A DNA stretch of 64,000 bases from Halobellus litoreus (GTDB lineage Archaea; Halobacteriota; Halobacteria; Halobacteriales; Haloferacaceae): the NCBI RefSeq assembly GCF_024464595.1, contig NZ_JANHAW010000002.1:1302001-1366000 (forward strand). Reading direction: 5' to 3'. Of this stretch, positions 1-7,934 are shown one piece after another. Below the pieces are notes generated by a model. The model was not told the DNA's origin. It saw only the letters and a program-made list of their open reading frames with translations, and did no database searches. Numbering within the stretch: position 1 is the first letter of the stretch; the number at the start of each line of letters is the position of its first letter. The position numbers and the translations under genes were made by a program.

Positions 1-200
1 CGCTCGCCGAGTTGCATCGGGATGTCTCCCGGCGTCGTGAGGTAGTGGGGCAGCGCGACCATCCCGACGGCGATGGCGACGGCCCCGCCGCCGATGAGGG
101 CGTCGCCGTCGAGGAGCCGCGTGAGCCCGAAGATCCCTACCGGCGCGGCGAAGATGAGCGTCGCCGCCAGTTGGATCGTTCCGAGGATACCGAGTCGCAT
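1..200 (-). CDS. Small haloarchaeal membrane protein, C-terminus cut by window edge
   Basis: Only the first 66 codons lie in the window. The ATG at 198-200 opens MRLGILGTIQLAATL and the frame runs to base 1 without a stop. Two hydrophobic stretches (about residues 5-25 and 35-52) are separated by a short polar turn, so this is probably a small integral membrane protein. The start is supported by a T-rich TATA-like element (TTTTGTT in minus sense, about 223-230) roughly 25 bases upstream, which fits a leaderless start. That promoter lies inside the first unit of the repeat at 219-305. I recognise the style of a small haloarchaeal DUF membrane protein but assign no function. Confidence 0.6.
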   Translation of the reverse strand, partial: MRLGILGTIQLAATLIFAAPVGIFGLTRLLDGDALIGGGAVAIAVGMVALPHYLTTPGDIPMQLGE

Positions 201-218
201 CGTGCCGTAGATGGCCGC

Positions 219-305
219 GTCGGAACAAAAGGGTCGCGGTCGGGCAAGTCGGAACAAAAGGGTCGCGGTCGGGCAAGTCGGAACAAAAGGGTCGCGGTCG
301 GGCAA
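219..305. repeat. Three perfect tandem copies of a 29-bp unit
   Basis: Units lie at 219-247, 248-276 and 277-305 and are identical; each begins GTCGGAACAAAAGGG and ends GGGCAA. The array sits between the end of nadE and the start of the minus-strand membrane protein. Read in minus sense, each unit carries a CCCTTTTGTTCC element. The copy nearest the gene stands at the right distance to be its TATA box, so the array looks like a tripled promoter or operator block. Confidence 0.9.
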
Positions 306-366
306 GGGAGTCGAGAGCGAGCGCCGACGGAGTCGAGGGTGAGCGGCCGACGGAGCCGACGGCTGC

Positions 367-1200
367 CTACCGGTGCAGCGGCTCGGGAGCGGGCGGCATC
401 CGCCGCTTGTGCGCGCTCCGCTCGTAGAGTTCGACGACGCGCTCGACCTGCGACTCGGTGACATCGAGGTGGCGGACGGTCGCGGCCGTCGACAGCGGTC
501 CGTCGACGTGGAGCGCGAGTACGGCGTCGAGGGTGTCGTAGTCGAGCCCCATCTCCTCCTCGTCGGTCTGGCCCGCCCACATCTCCGCGGAGGGCGTCTT
601 CGCGACCAGTCCGTCCGGGACGCCGAGCGAGCTCGCGAGCTGTCGGACCTGCTGTTTGTAGAGGTTGCCGATCGGGTTGCAGTCGACGGCCTGGTCGCCG
701 TACTTCGTGAAGTAGCCCGTCAGCGCCTCAGAGCGGTTGCCCGTCCCGAGGACGACCTTGTTCTCGTGGTTGGCGACGAAGTAATTCAGCACGGCGCGAG
801 TGCGGACGTAGACGTTGCCCGCGGCCGTCCGGTCGTCGGCCGCCTCCGGGAACGTGTCGAAGAACGTCTCGGCGATGGGCTGGATCTCGACGACGTCGTA
901 CTCGATTTCGAGTTCCTGAGCGACCCACTCGGCGTCGCTCATATTGTCCTCGGTGTTCACCACGCTCGGCATCACGAGGCCGTGGACGTTTTCGGCGCCG
1001 AGGGCCTCGACCGCGAGGTACGCGACTGTCGTGCTGTCGATACCGCCGGAGAGGCCGAGGACCGCGCCCTTCGCTCCCGCCTCGTCGACGACGTCGCGCA
1101 GGAACGAGACGAGGTGCTCCCTGGTCGATTCGAGTTCCGCCTCCGAGAGCCGAAGGTCGAGCGGTGCGTCCCCTTCGAGGACCGCCTGGTCCGTAGTCAT
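367..1200 (-). CDS. nadE: NAD synthetase, ammonia-dependent type
   Basis: Catalyses ATP-dependent amidation of nicotinate adenine dinucleotide to NAD+, the last step of NAD synthesis, in the cytoplasm. The 277-residue product has the PP-loop LGLSGGIDSTT (about residues 48-58) and the later GTGNRSE and YFTKYGD segments typical of NadE. There is no N-terminal glutaminase domain, so ammonia is the likely nitrogen donor. I chose the ATG at 1200 (MTTDQAVLEG); an upstream in-frame start at 1236 would add 12 atypical residues. It stands alone on the minus strand; panE starts divergently at 1443. Nicotinamidase (32763) and nicotinate phosphoribosyltransferase (35040) later in the window feed the same pathway. 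Confidence 0.95.
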   Translation of the reverse strand: MTTDQAVLEGDAPLDLRLSEAELESTREHLVSFLRDVVDEAGAKGAVLGLSGGIDSTTVAYLAVEALGAENVHGLVMPSVVNTEDNMSDAEWVAQELEIEYDVVEIQPIAETFFDTFPEAADDRTAAGNVYVRTRAVLNYFVANHENKVVLGTGNRSEALTGYFTKYGDQAVDCNPIGNLYKQQVRQLASSLGVPDGLVAKTPSAEMWAGQTDEEEMGLDYDTLDAVLALHVDGPLSTAATVRHLDVTESQVERVVELYERSAHKRRMPPAPEPLHR

Positions 1201-1442
1201 CAGGTATAGATACCGACTCAGCGCACTAATACTCACCCGTTTCCGCGGATCGGTGGACGAGCGTTCAGTTCTTTCGGTCTCCGGTGGCCCGCGACATCGG
1301 CAGCCATCGACGCCGAATCGGAAGATCTCACGCCGAATCGGGACGGTCGACGGTGCAGCGGGCGCGACGAACCGCCCCGGCCGTCCCGACCGTCTCCGAC
1401 GGCCAACACAACCACTTTCTCCGTCGCCGTCGTGGATTCCGT

Positions 1443-2372
1443 ATGGACATCGTCGTCTTCGGCGCGGGCAGCATCGGGAGCCTCTTCGGCGCGTTGCTCG
1501 CGCGGGTACCCGACCACAGCGTGACGCTCGTGGGGCGCGAGCCGCACGTCGCCGCCGTCCGCGACGCGGGGCTCCGCGTCACCGGGGTCGACGAGTTCGT
1601 CGTTCGACCGGCGGTGACGACGGACGGCACCGACCTCTCCGCCGATCTCGCGCTCGTGACCGTGAAGGCGTTCGACACCGAAACGGCCGCCGAAGAACTC
1701 GCGACGGGCGCGTTCCGGGCGGTCTGTTCGCTTCAGAACGGGATGGGAAACGAGGAGACGCTCGCGCGGCACCTCGAGTGCCCGGTGCTGGCGGGGACCA
1801 CGAGCTACGGCGCGGTCCGGGAATCGCCCGGAACGGTCGCCTGGAACGGACGCGGCGACGTCGTCGTCGGCCCGTGGGAGCCGACGGACGCAACGGGGGT
1901 CGCCGAGGAGGTCGGCGAGGCGTTCGCGGCCGCGGACCTCTCGACGGCGGTGGAGGACGCGGCGGGGATCCGCCGCCGGCTCTGGCGCAAACTCGCGGCG
2001 AACGCGGCGATCAATCCGACGACCGCGCTCGCCCGCGTGGAGAACGGCGCGCTCGGTGACCCGCCCGGGTCGGACCTCGTCGAGCCGATCGCTCGCGAGG
2101 TGGCCGCGACGGCCCGGGCGAGCGGCGTCGATCTCGACGCGGACGAGACCGCAGCGGCCGTCACCGAGGTCGTCGACGCGACCGCGGCGAACGAGTCGTC
2201 GATGTACCGCGACGTGGCGCGCGGGCGACGCACCGAGATCGACGTCATAAACGGATACGTCGTCGAGCAGGCGCGAGAACACGGAATCGACGTCCCGACG
2301 AACCGGACGCTCCGGACGCTGATCCGCACCTGGGAGGCGGCGCGGGGGCTCCGCGAGCCGGACCGATCGTAA
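1443..2372 (+). CDS. panE: 2-dehydropantoate 2-reductase
   Basis: Reduces ketopantoate to pantoate with NAD(P)H, in the route to coenzyme A. The 309-residue protein opens with the Rossmann glycine motif FGAGSIGSLFG (about residues 5-15). It carries the NGMGNEE segment after the first domain, and the C-terminal helical domain has KLAANAAINPTTAL with the conserved Lys and Asn region of the ApbA/PanE family. The ATG at 1443 was chosen because the Rossmann strand follows it directly; the upstream part of the open frame is basic and lacks homology features. panB follows 54 bases downstream on the same strand, so the two probably form a pantoate operon. Confidence 0.92.
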   Translation: MDIVVFGAGSIGSLFGALLARVPDHSVTLVGREPHVAAVRDAGLRVTGVDEFVVRPAVTTDGTDLSADLALVTVKAFDTETAAEELATGAFRAVCSLQNGMGNEETLARHLECPVLAGTTSYGAVRESPGTVAWNGRGDVVVGPWEPTDATGVAEEVGEAFAAADLSTAVEDAAGIRRRLWRKLAANAAINPTTALARVENGALGDPPGSDLVEPIAREVAATARASGVDLDADETAAAVTEVVDATAANESSMYRDVARGRRTEIDVINGYVVEQAREHGIDVPTNRTLRTLIRTWEAARGLREPDRS

Positions 2373-2426
2373 TCCGGACACCACAGACGGGGCCATTGAA
2401 GGTCCCGCGTGGCCGAGTGGGAAACG

Positions 2427-3224
2427 ATGACCACCGTTGCGAGCATACAGGAGCAGGAGACGCCGGTGACGATGCTCACGGCGTACGACGCCCCGACGGC
2501 CGAGTTGGTCGACGAGGCGGGCATCGACGTCGTGCTCGTCGGCGACAGCATCGGGAACGCCGTCTTCGGCTTCGATTCGACGCTGCCGGTGACGATGGAC
2601 GATATGATGCGGGCGACGACCTCTGTCGCGAGCGCCGTCGACGACGCGCTCGTCGTCACGGACCTCCCGTTCCTCAGTTACGGCGTCGAGCGGTCGCAGA
2701 GCATAGAAAACGCCGGGCGACTGCTGAAAGAGGCCGGCGGACACGCGGTCAAGATCGAATCCGGCCCGCACACGGTCGAGTTGACGGAGGCGATGACCCG
2801 CCTCGGCATTCCGGTGATGGCACACGTGGGCCTGACGCCGCAGCACGTCAACAGCGTCGGCGGGTACACGCGACAGGGGACCACGGCGGAACAGGCGGCG
2901 ACGATGCTCGACGTCGCGAGGGCCCACGAGGACGCCGGCGCGTTCGCGCTGGTGATCGAGCACGTTCCCCGGGAGGTCGGCGCGGCGGCGAGCGAGGAAC
3001 TCGACATCCCGGTCGTCGGCATCGGCGCGGGCCCGGACACCGACGGCCAGGTGCTCGTCGTCGACGACGCGGTCGGTCTCGCCGAACGAGTCCCGCCGTT
3101 CGCGGAAGCGTTCGGAGACGTCCGCGGAGAGATGCGACAGGCCATCGAGCGATACCGCGACGCGGTCGAATCGGGGTCCTTCCCCGCCGACGAACACAGC
3201 CACAGCGAAGGGCTCGACCTCTGA
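2427..3224 (+). CDS. panB: 3-methyl-2-oxobutanoate hydroxymethyltransferase
   Basis: Makes ketopantoate from 2-oxoisovalerate and methylene-tetrahydrofolate or tetrahydromethanopterin, just upstream of PanE. The 265 residues carry the family landmarks: LVGDSIGNAVFG with the metal-binding Asp near residue 40, AVKIESG, MAHVGLTPQ, and IGAGPDTDGQVLVVDD near residue 200. The length is normal. I prefer the ATG at 2427 (MTTVASIQ) over an in-frame GTG at 2409, because family members usually start just before this segment. It forms a putative operon with panE. In archaea pantoate then goes to pantoate kinase and phosphopantothenate synthetase, which are not in this window. Confidence 0.94.
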   Translation: MTTVASIQEQETPVTMLTAYDAPTAELVDEAGIDVVLVGDSIGNAVFGFDSTLPVTMDDMMRATTSVASAVDDALVVTDLPFLSYGVERSQSIENAGRLLKEAGGHAVKIESGPHTVELTEAMTRLGIPVMAHVGLTPQHVNSVGGYTRQGTTAEQAATMLDVARAHEDAGAFALVIEHVPREVGAAASEELDIPVVGIGAGPDTDGQVLVVDDAVGLAERVPPFAEAFGDVRGEMRQAIERYRDAVESGSFPADEHSHSEGLDL

Positions 3225-3330
3225 GGGCAGCCGAGGTCGGTGATTTCCGCAGCTTGACCGTTCCGATTCATCGTTCCGTCATCCTTAAGTCCGGGCTGTG
3301 GCTCTGTTTCGAGTGCAGGACGACATCTGC

Positions 3331-3401
3331 GCGCCGGTGGTCCAGTGGTAGGACAGTGGCTTCCCAAGCCACTAGCCCGGGTTCAATTCCCGGCCGGCGC
3401 A
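3331..3401 (+). tRNA. tRNA-Gly (CCC)
   Basis: The acceptor stem GCGCCGG (3331-3337) pairs with CCGGCGC (3394-3400) and A3401 is the discriminator. The D arm is GTCC/GGAC. The anticodon stem GTGGC/GCCAC encloses TTCCCAA, giving anticodon CCC. The T arm CCGGG TTCAATT CCCGG is complete. The length is 71 nt, no intron is visible and CCA is not encoded. A CCTTAAG element about 35 bases upstream may be its promoter. A strong hairpin follows directly. Confidence 0.96.
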
Positions 3402-3432
3402 TTTCTTCTGCGAACGAAGTGAGCAGAGAAAT
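3401..3432 (+). terminator. Hairpin with 11-nt GAACGAAGTGA loop directly after tRNA-Gly
   Basis: The arm starting at 3401 (ATTTCT-CTGC, with T3407 bulged) pairs with GCAGAGAAAT (3423-3432) to give about ten pairs. The loop is GAACGAAGTGA (3412-3422). The position behind the tRNA suggests 3'-end formation or processing. The same loop recurs in hairpins behind tRNA-Lys (24281-24308 and 24395-24421). Confidence 0.6.
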
Positions 3433-3496
3433 CGCTACGAAGATTCGGATCAGAGCGTGACGAGCGTTTATATGCGAGCGAGCGGCCAGCACCGCC

Positions 3497-3603
3497 GTGA
3501 TATAAGCGGGATCCCGCGTCGGGCCGCGGTTGCTCGACACGCCGGCGCGGGGACGAGCGGTCGCGATCGGAAATCGCGACTCTGTGTGTCGACTGTTAGC
3601 AAC
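3497..3603 (+). ncRNA. Structured RNA family, copy A
   Basis: A TATA box TTTATAT lies at 3467-3473 and the predicted transcript starts at the GTGA at 3497. Helix S1 is CCCGCG (3513-3518) with CGCGGG (3546-3551). The S1 loop holds GTTGC-TCGACAC (3529-3540), which pairs beyond S1 with GTGTCGA (3586-3592) and, after the bulge CTGTTA, with GCAAC (3599-3603). That makes an H-type pseudoknot. A perfect hairpin TCGCGAT/ATCGCGA (3561-3567/3573-3579) sits between the two 3' strands. The locus lies between tRNA-Gly and a small membrane protein. It overlaps no convincing open frame. Three more copies are at 28876, 46346 and 56929. The function is unknown. Confidence 0.72.
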
Positions 3604-3724
3604 CACTCGCGTCCGCTCGGAGCTCGGAATATTCCGTGCGCGTCAAAGCCTTCGATCTGACAGACTGGACTATCGAGGGCACAACAGCTTTGTCGCTGAC
3701 GGGAAAAGCGAGGGCCGACCCCCG

Positions 3725-3931
3725 ATGTTTCCCGGACTCTCCCGCTGGTTCGAGGCGAAGCCCTTCCAACAACAGATCGTCGTCCTCGCCCTGGTTCTGG
3801 ACCCGATCGGCTTCCTCGGCGGCTACCTGCTCGGTCCGTCGTTCGGCGTCGACCCGCTGATCGGCGGCGTCTACGGCCTCGTCGCGGCCAGCCTCCCGAT
3901 GTCGCTGTTCGTGATGCGGAGCGCGCAGTGA
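3725..3931 (+). CDS. Small two-helix membrane protein
   Basis: A 68-residue hydrophobic protein starting MFPGLSRWFEAKPFQQQ. A short amphipathic start is followed by two likely transmembrane segments (about residues 17-36 and 44-64) that are rich in Gly, Leu and Val. The ATG at 3725 was chosen because the hydrophobic domain follows it and because the longer in-frame extension runs back through RNA copy A with unlikely composition. No enzyme motif is visible and I do not recognise the family. It lies tail-to-tail with the Rieske gene. Confidence 0.65.
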   Translation: MFPGLSRWFEAKPFQQQIVVLALVLDPIGFLGGYLLGPSFGVDPLIGGVYGLVAASLPMSLFVMRSAQ

Positions 3932-3949
3932 CGACTGAGGCAGACGGGA

Positions 3950-4327
3950 TCAGTCCGCGGACTCGCCGTCCGTGACGTACAGGTTCCCGTCCGCTTCGAC
4001 GACGTCGAACGTCGGGAGCCGGATCCCCGCGTCGCCGACGTGGACCCCGCTTTCGAGGTCGTACTCCCAGCCGTGCAGCGGGCACGTGACCGACGGTTCG
4101 TCGCAGAACCGTTCGACGTCGCGCTCGCCCGGTTCCGTGACGTCCGCCACGAGCCGTCCGTGGACCTTGCCCTCGTCGAGCGACCCGCCGTCGTGGGCAC
4201 ACCGGTTCAGGATCGCGTAGCACTCGCCATCGTGATTGATGACGGCGACCTCGTGCCCGTTTAGCGTTACGACGGCACGTGAGCCGTCGTCGAAGGCGTC
4301 GGCGGCAGCGACGCGTACGCGGGTCAT
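3950..4327 (-). CDS. Rieske [2Fe-2S] ferredoxin-like protein
   Basis: A 125-residue soluble Rieske protein. The cluster ligands are C43-x-H45 (NRCAHDGG) and C82-x2-H85 (CPLHGWEYD), the standard two-His, two-Cys set. There is no membrane anchor, so it resembles ferredoxins that feed Rieske oxygenases rather than bc1-type subunits. Its ATG overlaps the stop of the amidohydrolase (4324-4327), so the two are translationally coupled. It is the last gene of the operon that starts with the ABC importer. No oxygenase partner is encoded nearby, which leaves its redox partner open. Confidence 0.9.
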   Translation of the reverse strand: MTRVRVAAADAFDDGSRAVVTLNGHEVAVINHDGECYAILNRCAHDGGSLDEGKVHGRLVADVTEPGERDVERFCDEPSVTCPLHGWEYDLESGVHVGDAGIRLPTFDVVEADGNLYVTDGESAD

Positions 4328-5412
4328 ATGCCGAACACCTCCTCGGCGTTCGCACCCAGGATCCGACCCTTCTCCGCGTCGGAGAGGAACGACTGGTCGG
4401 TGATCCGCGTCGGTCTGTCGAAGTCCCAGTGCGGGTAGTCCGAGGCGTACATCAGGCGACCGGCTCCGCCGATCATATCGATCACCGTCTCCAGGTATCG
4501 GGGGTCGACCTCGGTCTCCAGCGGCTGCGTCCCGAAGTAGAAGGACTCCTTGATGTACTCGCTCGGGCGCTGTTCGAGCACCGGCGCCTCGGAGGGACGC
4601 TTGAGGTACTCACAGTCCAACCGGCTCATCAGGAGCGAGACGTAGAAGATTCCCGCCTCCAGAAAGACGAAATCCAACTCCGGGAACTTCTCGGGGATCC
4701 CCTGGACGAGCACGCTCACCGCCTGCGCGAAGTTGTTCTCGACGAACCCCAGCGTGTGGGTCTCGATGAGCTTCTCGTACCCCTTGGTGTGGTAGTTGTC
4801 GATCCCCGCGCCGCTGGTGTGATAACAGACGGTCAGGTCCTTCTCGGCGGCCGCCCGGTAGACCGGTTCGTACTGTCGATTACCGAGCGGCGGCTCCGCC
4901 CCGCCGGTGATCATATAGACGCCCGCAATGCCCGCCTCGTCGCCGACGCGGTCGATCAGGTCGACGGCGTCGTCCGGATCGTCGAGGGGAATCGGAATCG
5001 CCGTGTAGATCCCCTCGCTGGGGTCGACGACCTGATCGAGCAGGTAGTCGGTCGCGCCGCTCGCGAACGTCGTCATCCGCGTGTCGTCGCCGCCGAGCGC
5101 GGGCGCTGCGGCGAGGATGAGATGCGAGAGGACGAGGCACTTGTCGACGCCGAGGTAGTCCATCGCCTCCGGAATCTCTTCGGGGCGCATCTCGCCGGGA
5201 TACGACGAGTCCATCCCGGCGACGTTGCGATCGAGTCGGCCGCCGACGAAGCGGTCGCCCGTTGACTTCGGGAAGAACGCCCGGCGGGCGAAGTCCTCCC
5301 AGCCGCGTTCGAGCCGCGTCTTCCACGGATCCTCGAAGTACTGTACCAGGTCTTCCATCGGTTCCCAGATGTGGACGTCCGTATCGACGACAGTGTGTCC
5401 GTCAGTGCTCAT
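4324..5412 (-). CDS. Metal-dependent amidohydrolase, ACMSD-like family
   Basis: A 362-residue TIM-barrel amidohydrolase of the family that includes aminocarboxymuconate-semialdehyde decarboxylase. The N-terminal TDVHIWEP keeps a single His where classical members have HxH. CYHTSG (middle) and YASDYPHWDF (near the C-terminus, with the conserved Asp) match later metal or catalytic positions. The start is the ATG at 5412, one base after the stop of the metallo-beta-lactamase gene. By family it may hydrolyse or decarboxylate a small ring or carboxylate compound; the substrate is unknown. The tight operon with an importer suggests it processes the imported compound. Confidence 0.85.
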   Translation of the reverse strand: MSTDGHTVVDTDVHIWEPMEDLVQYFEDPWKTRLERGWEDFARRAFFPKSTGDRFVGGRLDRNVAGMDSSYPGEMRPEEIPEAMDYLGVDKCLVLSHLILAAAPALGGDDTRMTTFASGATDYLLDQVVDPSEGIYTAIPIPLDDPDDAVDLIDRVGDEAGIAGVYMITGGAEPPLGNRQYEPVYRAAAEKDLTVCYHTSGAGIDNYHTKGYEKLIETHTLGFVENNFAQAVSVLVQGIPEKFPELDFVFLEAGIFYVSLLMSRLDCEYLKRPSEAPVLEQRPSEYIKESFYFGTQPLETEVDPRYLETVIDMIGGAGRLMYASDYPHWDFDRPTRITDQSFLSDAEKGRILGANAEEVFGI

Positions 5413-5413
5413 A

Positions 5414-6343
5414 TTATTGCTCTCGGGAGGCTCCCACAGGCGGTGATTCCGCGGGGAGCGATTCGCTTTGGTCGTCCGCCGGTACCGCGTTCGTGACGTC
5501 GAGTTCGAGTCCGTCGCGGCCGACGACGACCCGTCCGTCAAAGGCGTCTGCGGCCCCCCTCCGGATCGCGTCGGTGTCGCGGTACGGCGGGAAGTGGGTG
5601 AGGACGAGAGTCTCGACGCCCGCCGCGGCCGCGATCTCACCGGCCTGTTCGGGCGTGCAGTGCGTCTGTGCCAACTGCTCTGACATCTCGTCGGGGTACG
5701 GCGATTGATACCGCTCGTAGACGAACTCCTCGCCGGAGTCGTCGGGCGGGTCGCCGACGGGCGACATATGCGCGTCGTGGACGAGCACGTCGGCGTTCGC
5801 GGCGAAGTCGGCGAGGGCGTCGAGCTTTCGAGTGTCGCCCGAGAAGACGAAGCGTTCGCCGTTCGGTCCCTCGAAGCGGTACGCGTAGGTCTCGATCGAG
5901 TGTTCGACGGCGAGCGCGTCGATCGTGGTCCCGCTCCGCTCGAACTGCGAGCCGTCTTCGACGGGGATCCACTCGATGTCCTCGATCCCGCTCGCGTCGT
6001 AGCCGACCTCCGCACGGTAGGCGAGGTCCTCGTCGTAGACGGTGTAGAGCGCCTCGATCAGGTCGTCGGTGCCGTCGGGGCCGTACACGCGGAGGGACTC
6101 CCGACCCGCCGTCCACGAGGAGATGGCGAAGTGCGGGAACGCCGCGTTGTGGTCGACGTGATGGTGCGTGAACAGCAGCTCCGAGATGGATCCCGGATCG
6201 ATGCCGTTCCGGAGCAGTTCGTAGACGGTTCGCGGACCGCAGTCGACGAGGAACGTCTCGCCGTCGACGCTGACGGTCAGCGCGGTGCCGGCGCGGTCGA
6301 GGTTCGGCGCCGGACAGCCCGTTCCGAGGAGTGTCACCTCCAT
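5414..6343 (-). CDS. MBL-fold metallohydrolase, RNase Z/arylsulfatase-like
   Basis: A 309-residue metallo-beta-lactamase-fold enzyme. It has LLGTGCPAPNLDRAG at the start, the zinc motif THHHVDHN (about residues 59-66), VFSGDTRK for the bridging Asp, and a late HF motif (LTHFPPYRD). The layout resembles RNase Z-like small-molecule hydrolases rather than classical tRNase Z, because the exosite arm is missing. It lies one base from its neighbours in the operon (ABC ATPase above, amidohydrolase below). That position points to hydrolysis of an ester or sulfate-like metabolite, which is inference. Confidence 0.85.
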   Translation of the reverse strand: MEVTLLGTGCPAPNLDRAGTALTVSVDGETFLVDCGPRTVYELLRNGIDPGSISELLFTHHHVDHNAAFPHFAISSWTAGRESLRVYGPDGTDDLIEALYTVYDEDLAYRAEVGYDASGIEDIEWIPVEDGSQFERSGTTIDALAVEHSIETYAYRFEGPNGERFVFSGDTRKLDALADFAANADVLVHDAHMSPVGDPPDDSGEEFVYERYQSPYPDEMSEQLAQTHCTPEQAGEIAAAAGVETLVLTHFPPYRDTDAIRRGAADAFDGRVVVGRDGLELDVTNAVPADDQSESLPAESPPVGASREQ

Positions 6344-6344
6344 A

Positions 6345-7100
6345 TTAGCTCGTCGCCCCCGCTCGGGTTTCGAGCCGACCCACGAACTCCTCGGCGAGTT
6401 CGACGAGTTCGGGATCGTCGATGCTTCGCGGCCGATCGATGTCGATCTTCTCGTGAACGAGTACGTTCGAGGGACGGTGCGACATCACGAGGACGCGGTT
6501 CGCGAGGTACGTCGCCTCGATGGCGTCGTGCGTGACGAAGACGATCGTCCGCTTCTGCTCCTTCCAGATGTCGACGAGGTCGCTTCGGAGGTTCCGCGCC
6601 GTGATCTCGTCGACGCTGGAGAACGGCTCGTCCATCAGGATCACGTCGGGTTCGACCGCCATCGCGCGGGCGATGGAGACCCGTTGTTGCATTCCGCCCG
6701 AGAGCGATCGCGGATACTCGTCGGCGAAGTCGCCGAGACCGACGAGTTCGAGGTACGTCTCGATCCGCTCGTCCCACTCGTCTTTCGGCACGTCTTTGCC
6801 GTCCAGTGCGAACTCGATGTTCTCTCTGACCGTCCGCCAATCGAGCAGACGGGGCTCCTGAAAGACGAAACAGACGTCCGTCGGCGACGCCTCCGAGCCG
6901 ATCGAAACGGAGCCCGAAGAGGGCTCTTCGAGTTGGGCGATGATGTTGAGGAGCGTCGACTTCCCGCAGCCCGACGGGCCGAGGATACAGAGGAAGTCGT
7001 TCTCTTCGGTCTCGAAGTCGACGTTGTCGAGCACCCGGAGGTTCGTGCCGTTCATCTGCCGGTAGGCCTTGTCGACGCCGTCGATCTTGATCCGCGTCAT
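6345..7100 (-). CDS. ABC importer ATPase, nitrate/sulfonate/taurine type
   Basis: A 251-residue ATP-binding subunit of a TauB/SsuB-like importer. The Walker A GPSGCGKST is near residue 42. The Q-loop VFQEPRLLDW, signature LSGGMQQR, Walker B ILMDEPFSSVD and H-loop FVTHD are all intact. Its start overlaps the permease stop by four bases (7097-7100). It should energise uptake through the permease encoded at 7097-7933 with the binding protein at 7935. Confidence 0.93.
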   Translation of the reverse strand: MTRIKIDGVDKAYRQMNGTNLRVLDNVDFETEENDFLCILGPSGCGKSTLLNIIAQLEEPSSGSVSIGSEASPTDVCFVFQEPRLLDWRTVRENIEFALDGKDVPKDEWDERIETYLELVGLGDFADEYPRSLSGGMQQRVSIARAMAVEPDVILMDEPFSSVDEITARNLRSDLVDIWKEQKRTIVFVTHDAIEATYLANRVLVMSHRPSNVLVHEKIDIDRPRSIDDPELVELAEEFVGRLETRAGATS

Positions 7101-7933
7101 GCGGCTCTAGCACCCCCGGAGTGGCCGTCTCCGCGCCAGGCGGTCACGCGCTTTTCGATCCGTTTGATGATGCCGAACTCGATGGCCATCATCACGAACG
7201 TGAACTCGAGCGTCCAGGCGAAGACGCCGACGACGGAGTACAGCTGAAACTGTCGGTTGATCATAAACCCGATACCGCTGGTGAGGCCGAGGAGCTCGAC
7301 GATGACGATGATCTTCCAACTCATCGCGAGCCCGAACCGGGCCGCCGCGAGCAGGTGGGGAAGCAGCGAGGGCAGGACGACGTTGCGGATGAGACTTATG
7401 CGGGAGACCTCGAAGGAACGGCCCATCCGGATGAGGTCCTCGTCGATCGATTTGGTGCCCTGCCAGAAGTTGAAGACGATCATCGGCGTCGCCAGGAAAA
7501 ACACCGAGAAGTACGCCGCGAGATCCGAGAGTCCGAACCAGATGATCGCCACGATGGCGACCGCCAGCCCGGGCACGGAGATGCCGATGAGGATCGGGAG
7601 GTCGAAGAGGTACTCCGCGCGGTGATCGCGACCCATCGCGATTCCGAGCGGGATGCTCGTCCCGATTGCCAAGGCGAATCCGACCGCGACGCGGGAGAGC
7701 GTATCGAGGAGGTGGGTGAAGAACGCGCCGCTGACGGCGATGGCGACCATCTCGGTGGCGACCGGGACGATGCCCGGAAGCAGGTTCGCCGCGACCGAGC
7801 GGGCGACGACTTCCCACGCGATCAGGAATCCCACGATAGAGACGGCGTAGTAGACGTACCGCTGGTACCGGTGAAAGAGCCGTCCGAGCGGCGTCCCCCG
7901 ACCGAGCACCGAGTCCGCGACTCCGAGCGACAC
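7097..7933 (-). CDS. ABC importer permease, TauC/SsuC-like
   Basis: A 278-residue integral membrane protein with about six transmembrane segments. The cytoplasmic EAA-type loop is around GRSFEVSRISLIRNVVLPS-LLPHLL, as in binding-protein-dependent permeases of the nitrate/sulfonate/taurine group. The gene starts one base after the stop of the binding protein and overlaps the ATPase gene by four bases. That is a compact operon order of binding protein, permease, ATPase, then enzymes. The substrate cannot be read from the sequence. Confidence 0.92.
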   Translation of the reverse strand: MSLGVADSVLGRGTPLGRLFHRYQRYVYYAVSIVGFLIAWEVVARSVAANLLPGIVPVATEMVAIAVSGAFFTHLLDTLSRVAVGFALAIGTSIPLGIAMGRDHRAEYLFDLPILIGISVPGLAVAIVAIIWFGLSDLAAYFSVFFLATPMIVFNFWQGTKSIDEDLIRMGRSFEVSRISLIRNVVLPSLLPHLLAAARFGLAMSWKIIVIVELLGLTSGIGFMINRQFQLYSVVGVFAWTLEFTFVMMAIEFGIIKRIEKRVTAWRGDGHSGGARAA

Positions 7934-7934
7934 G

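Noticed and set aside
219-305. CRISPR array
   Set aside because: The three units are contiguous with no spacers and no cas genes are in the window.
1233-3203. A 656-codon minus-strand open frame
   Set aside because: It is antisense to panE and panB and is Arg-rich. High G+C makes long empty frames common; the acidic product lies on the plus strand.
3467-3603. Insertion-sequence remnant or MITE as explanation for the dispersed RNA copies
   Set aside because: No terminal inverted repeats or target duplications are visible, and the conserved TATA spacing and covarying helices fit RNA genes better.
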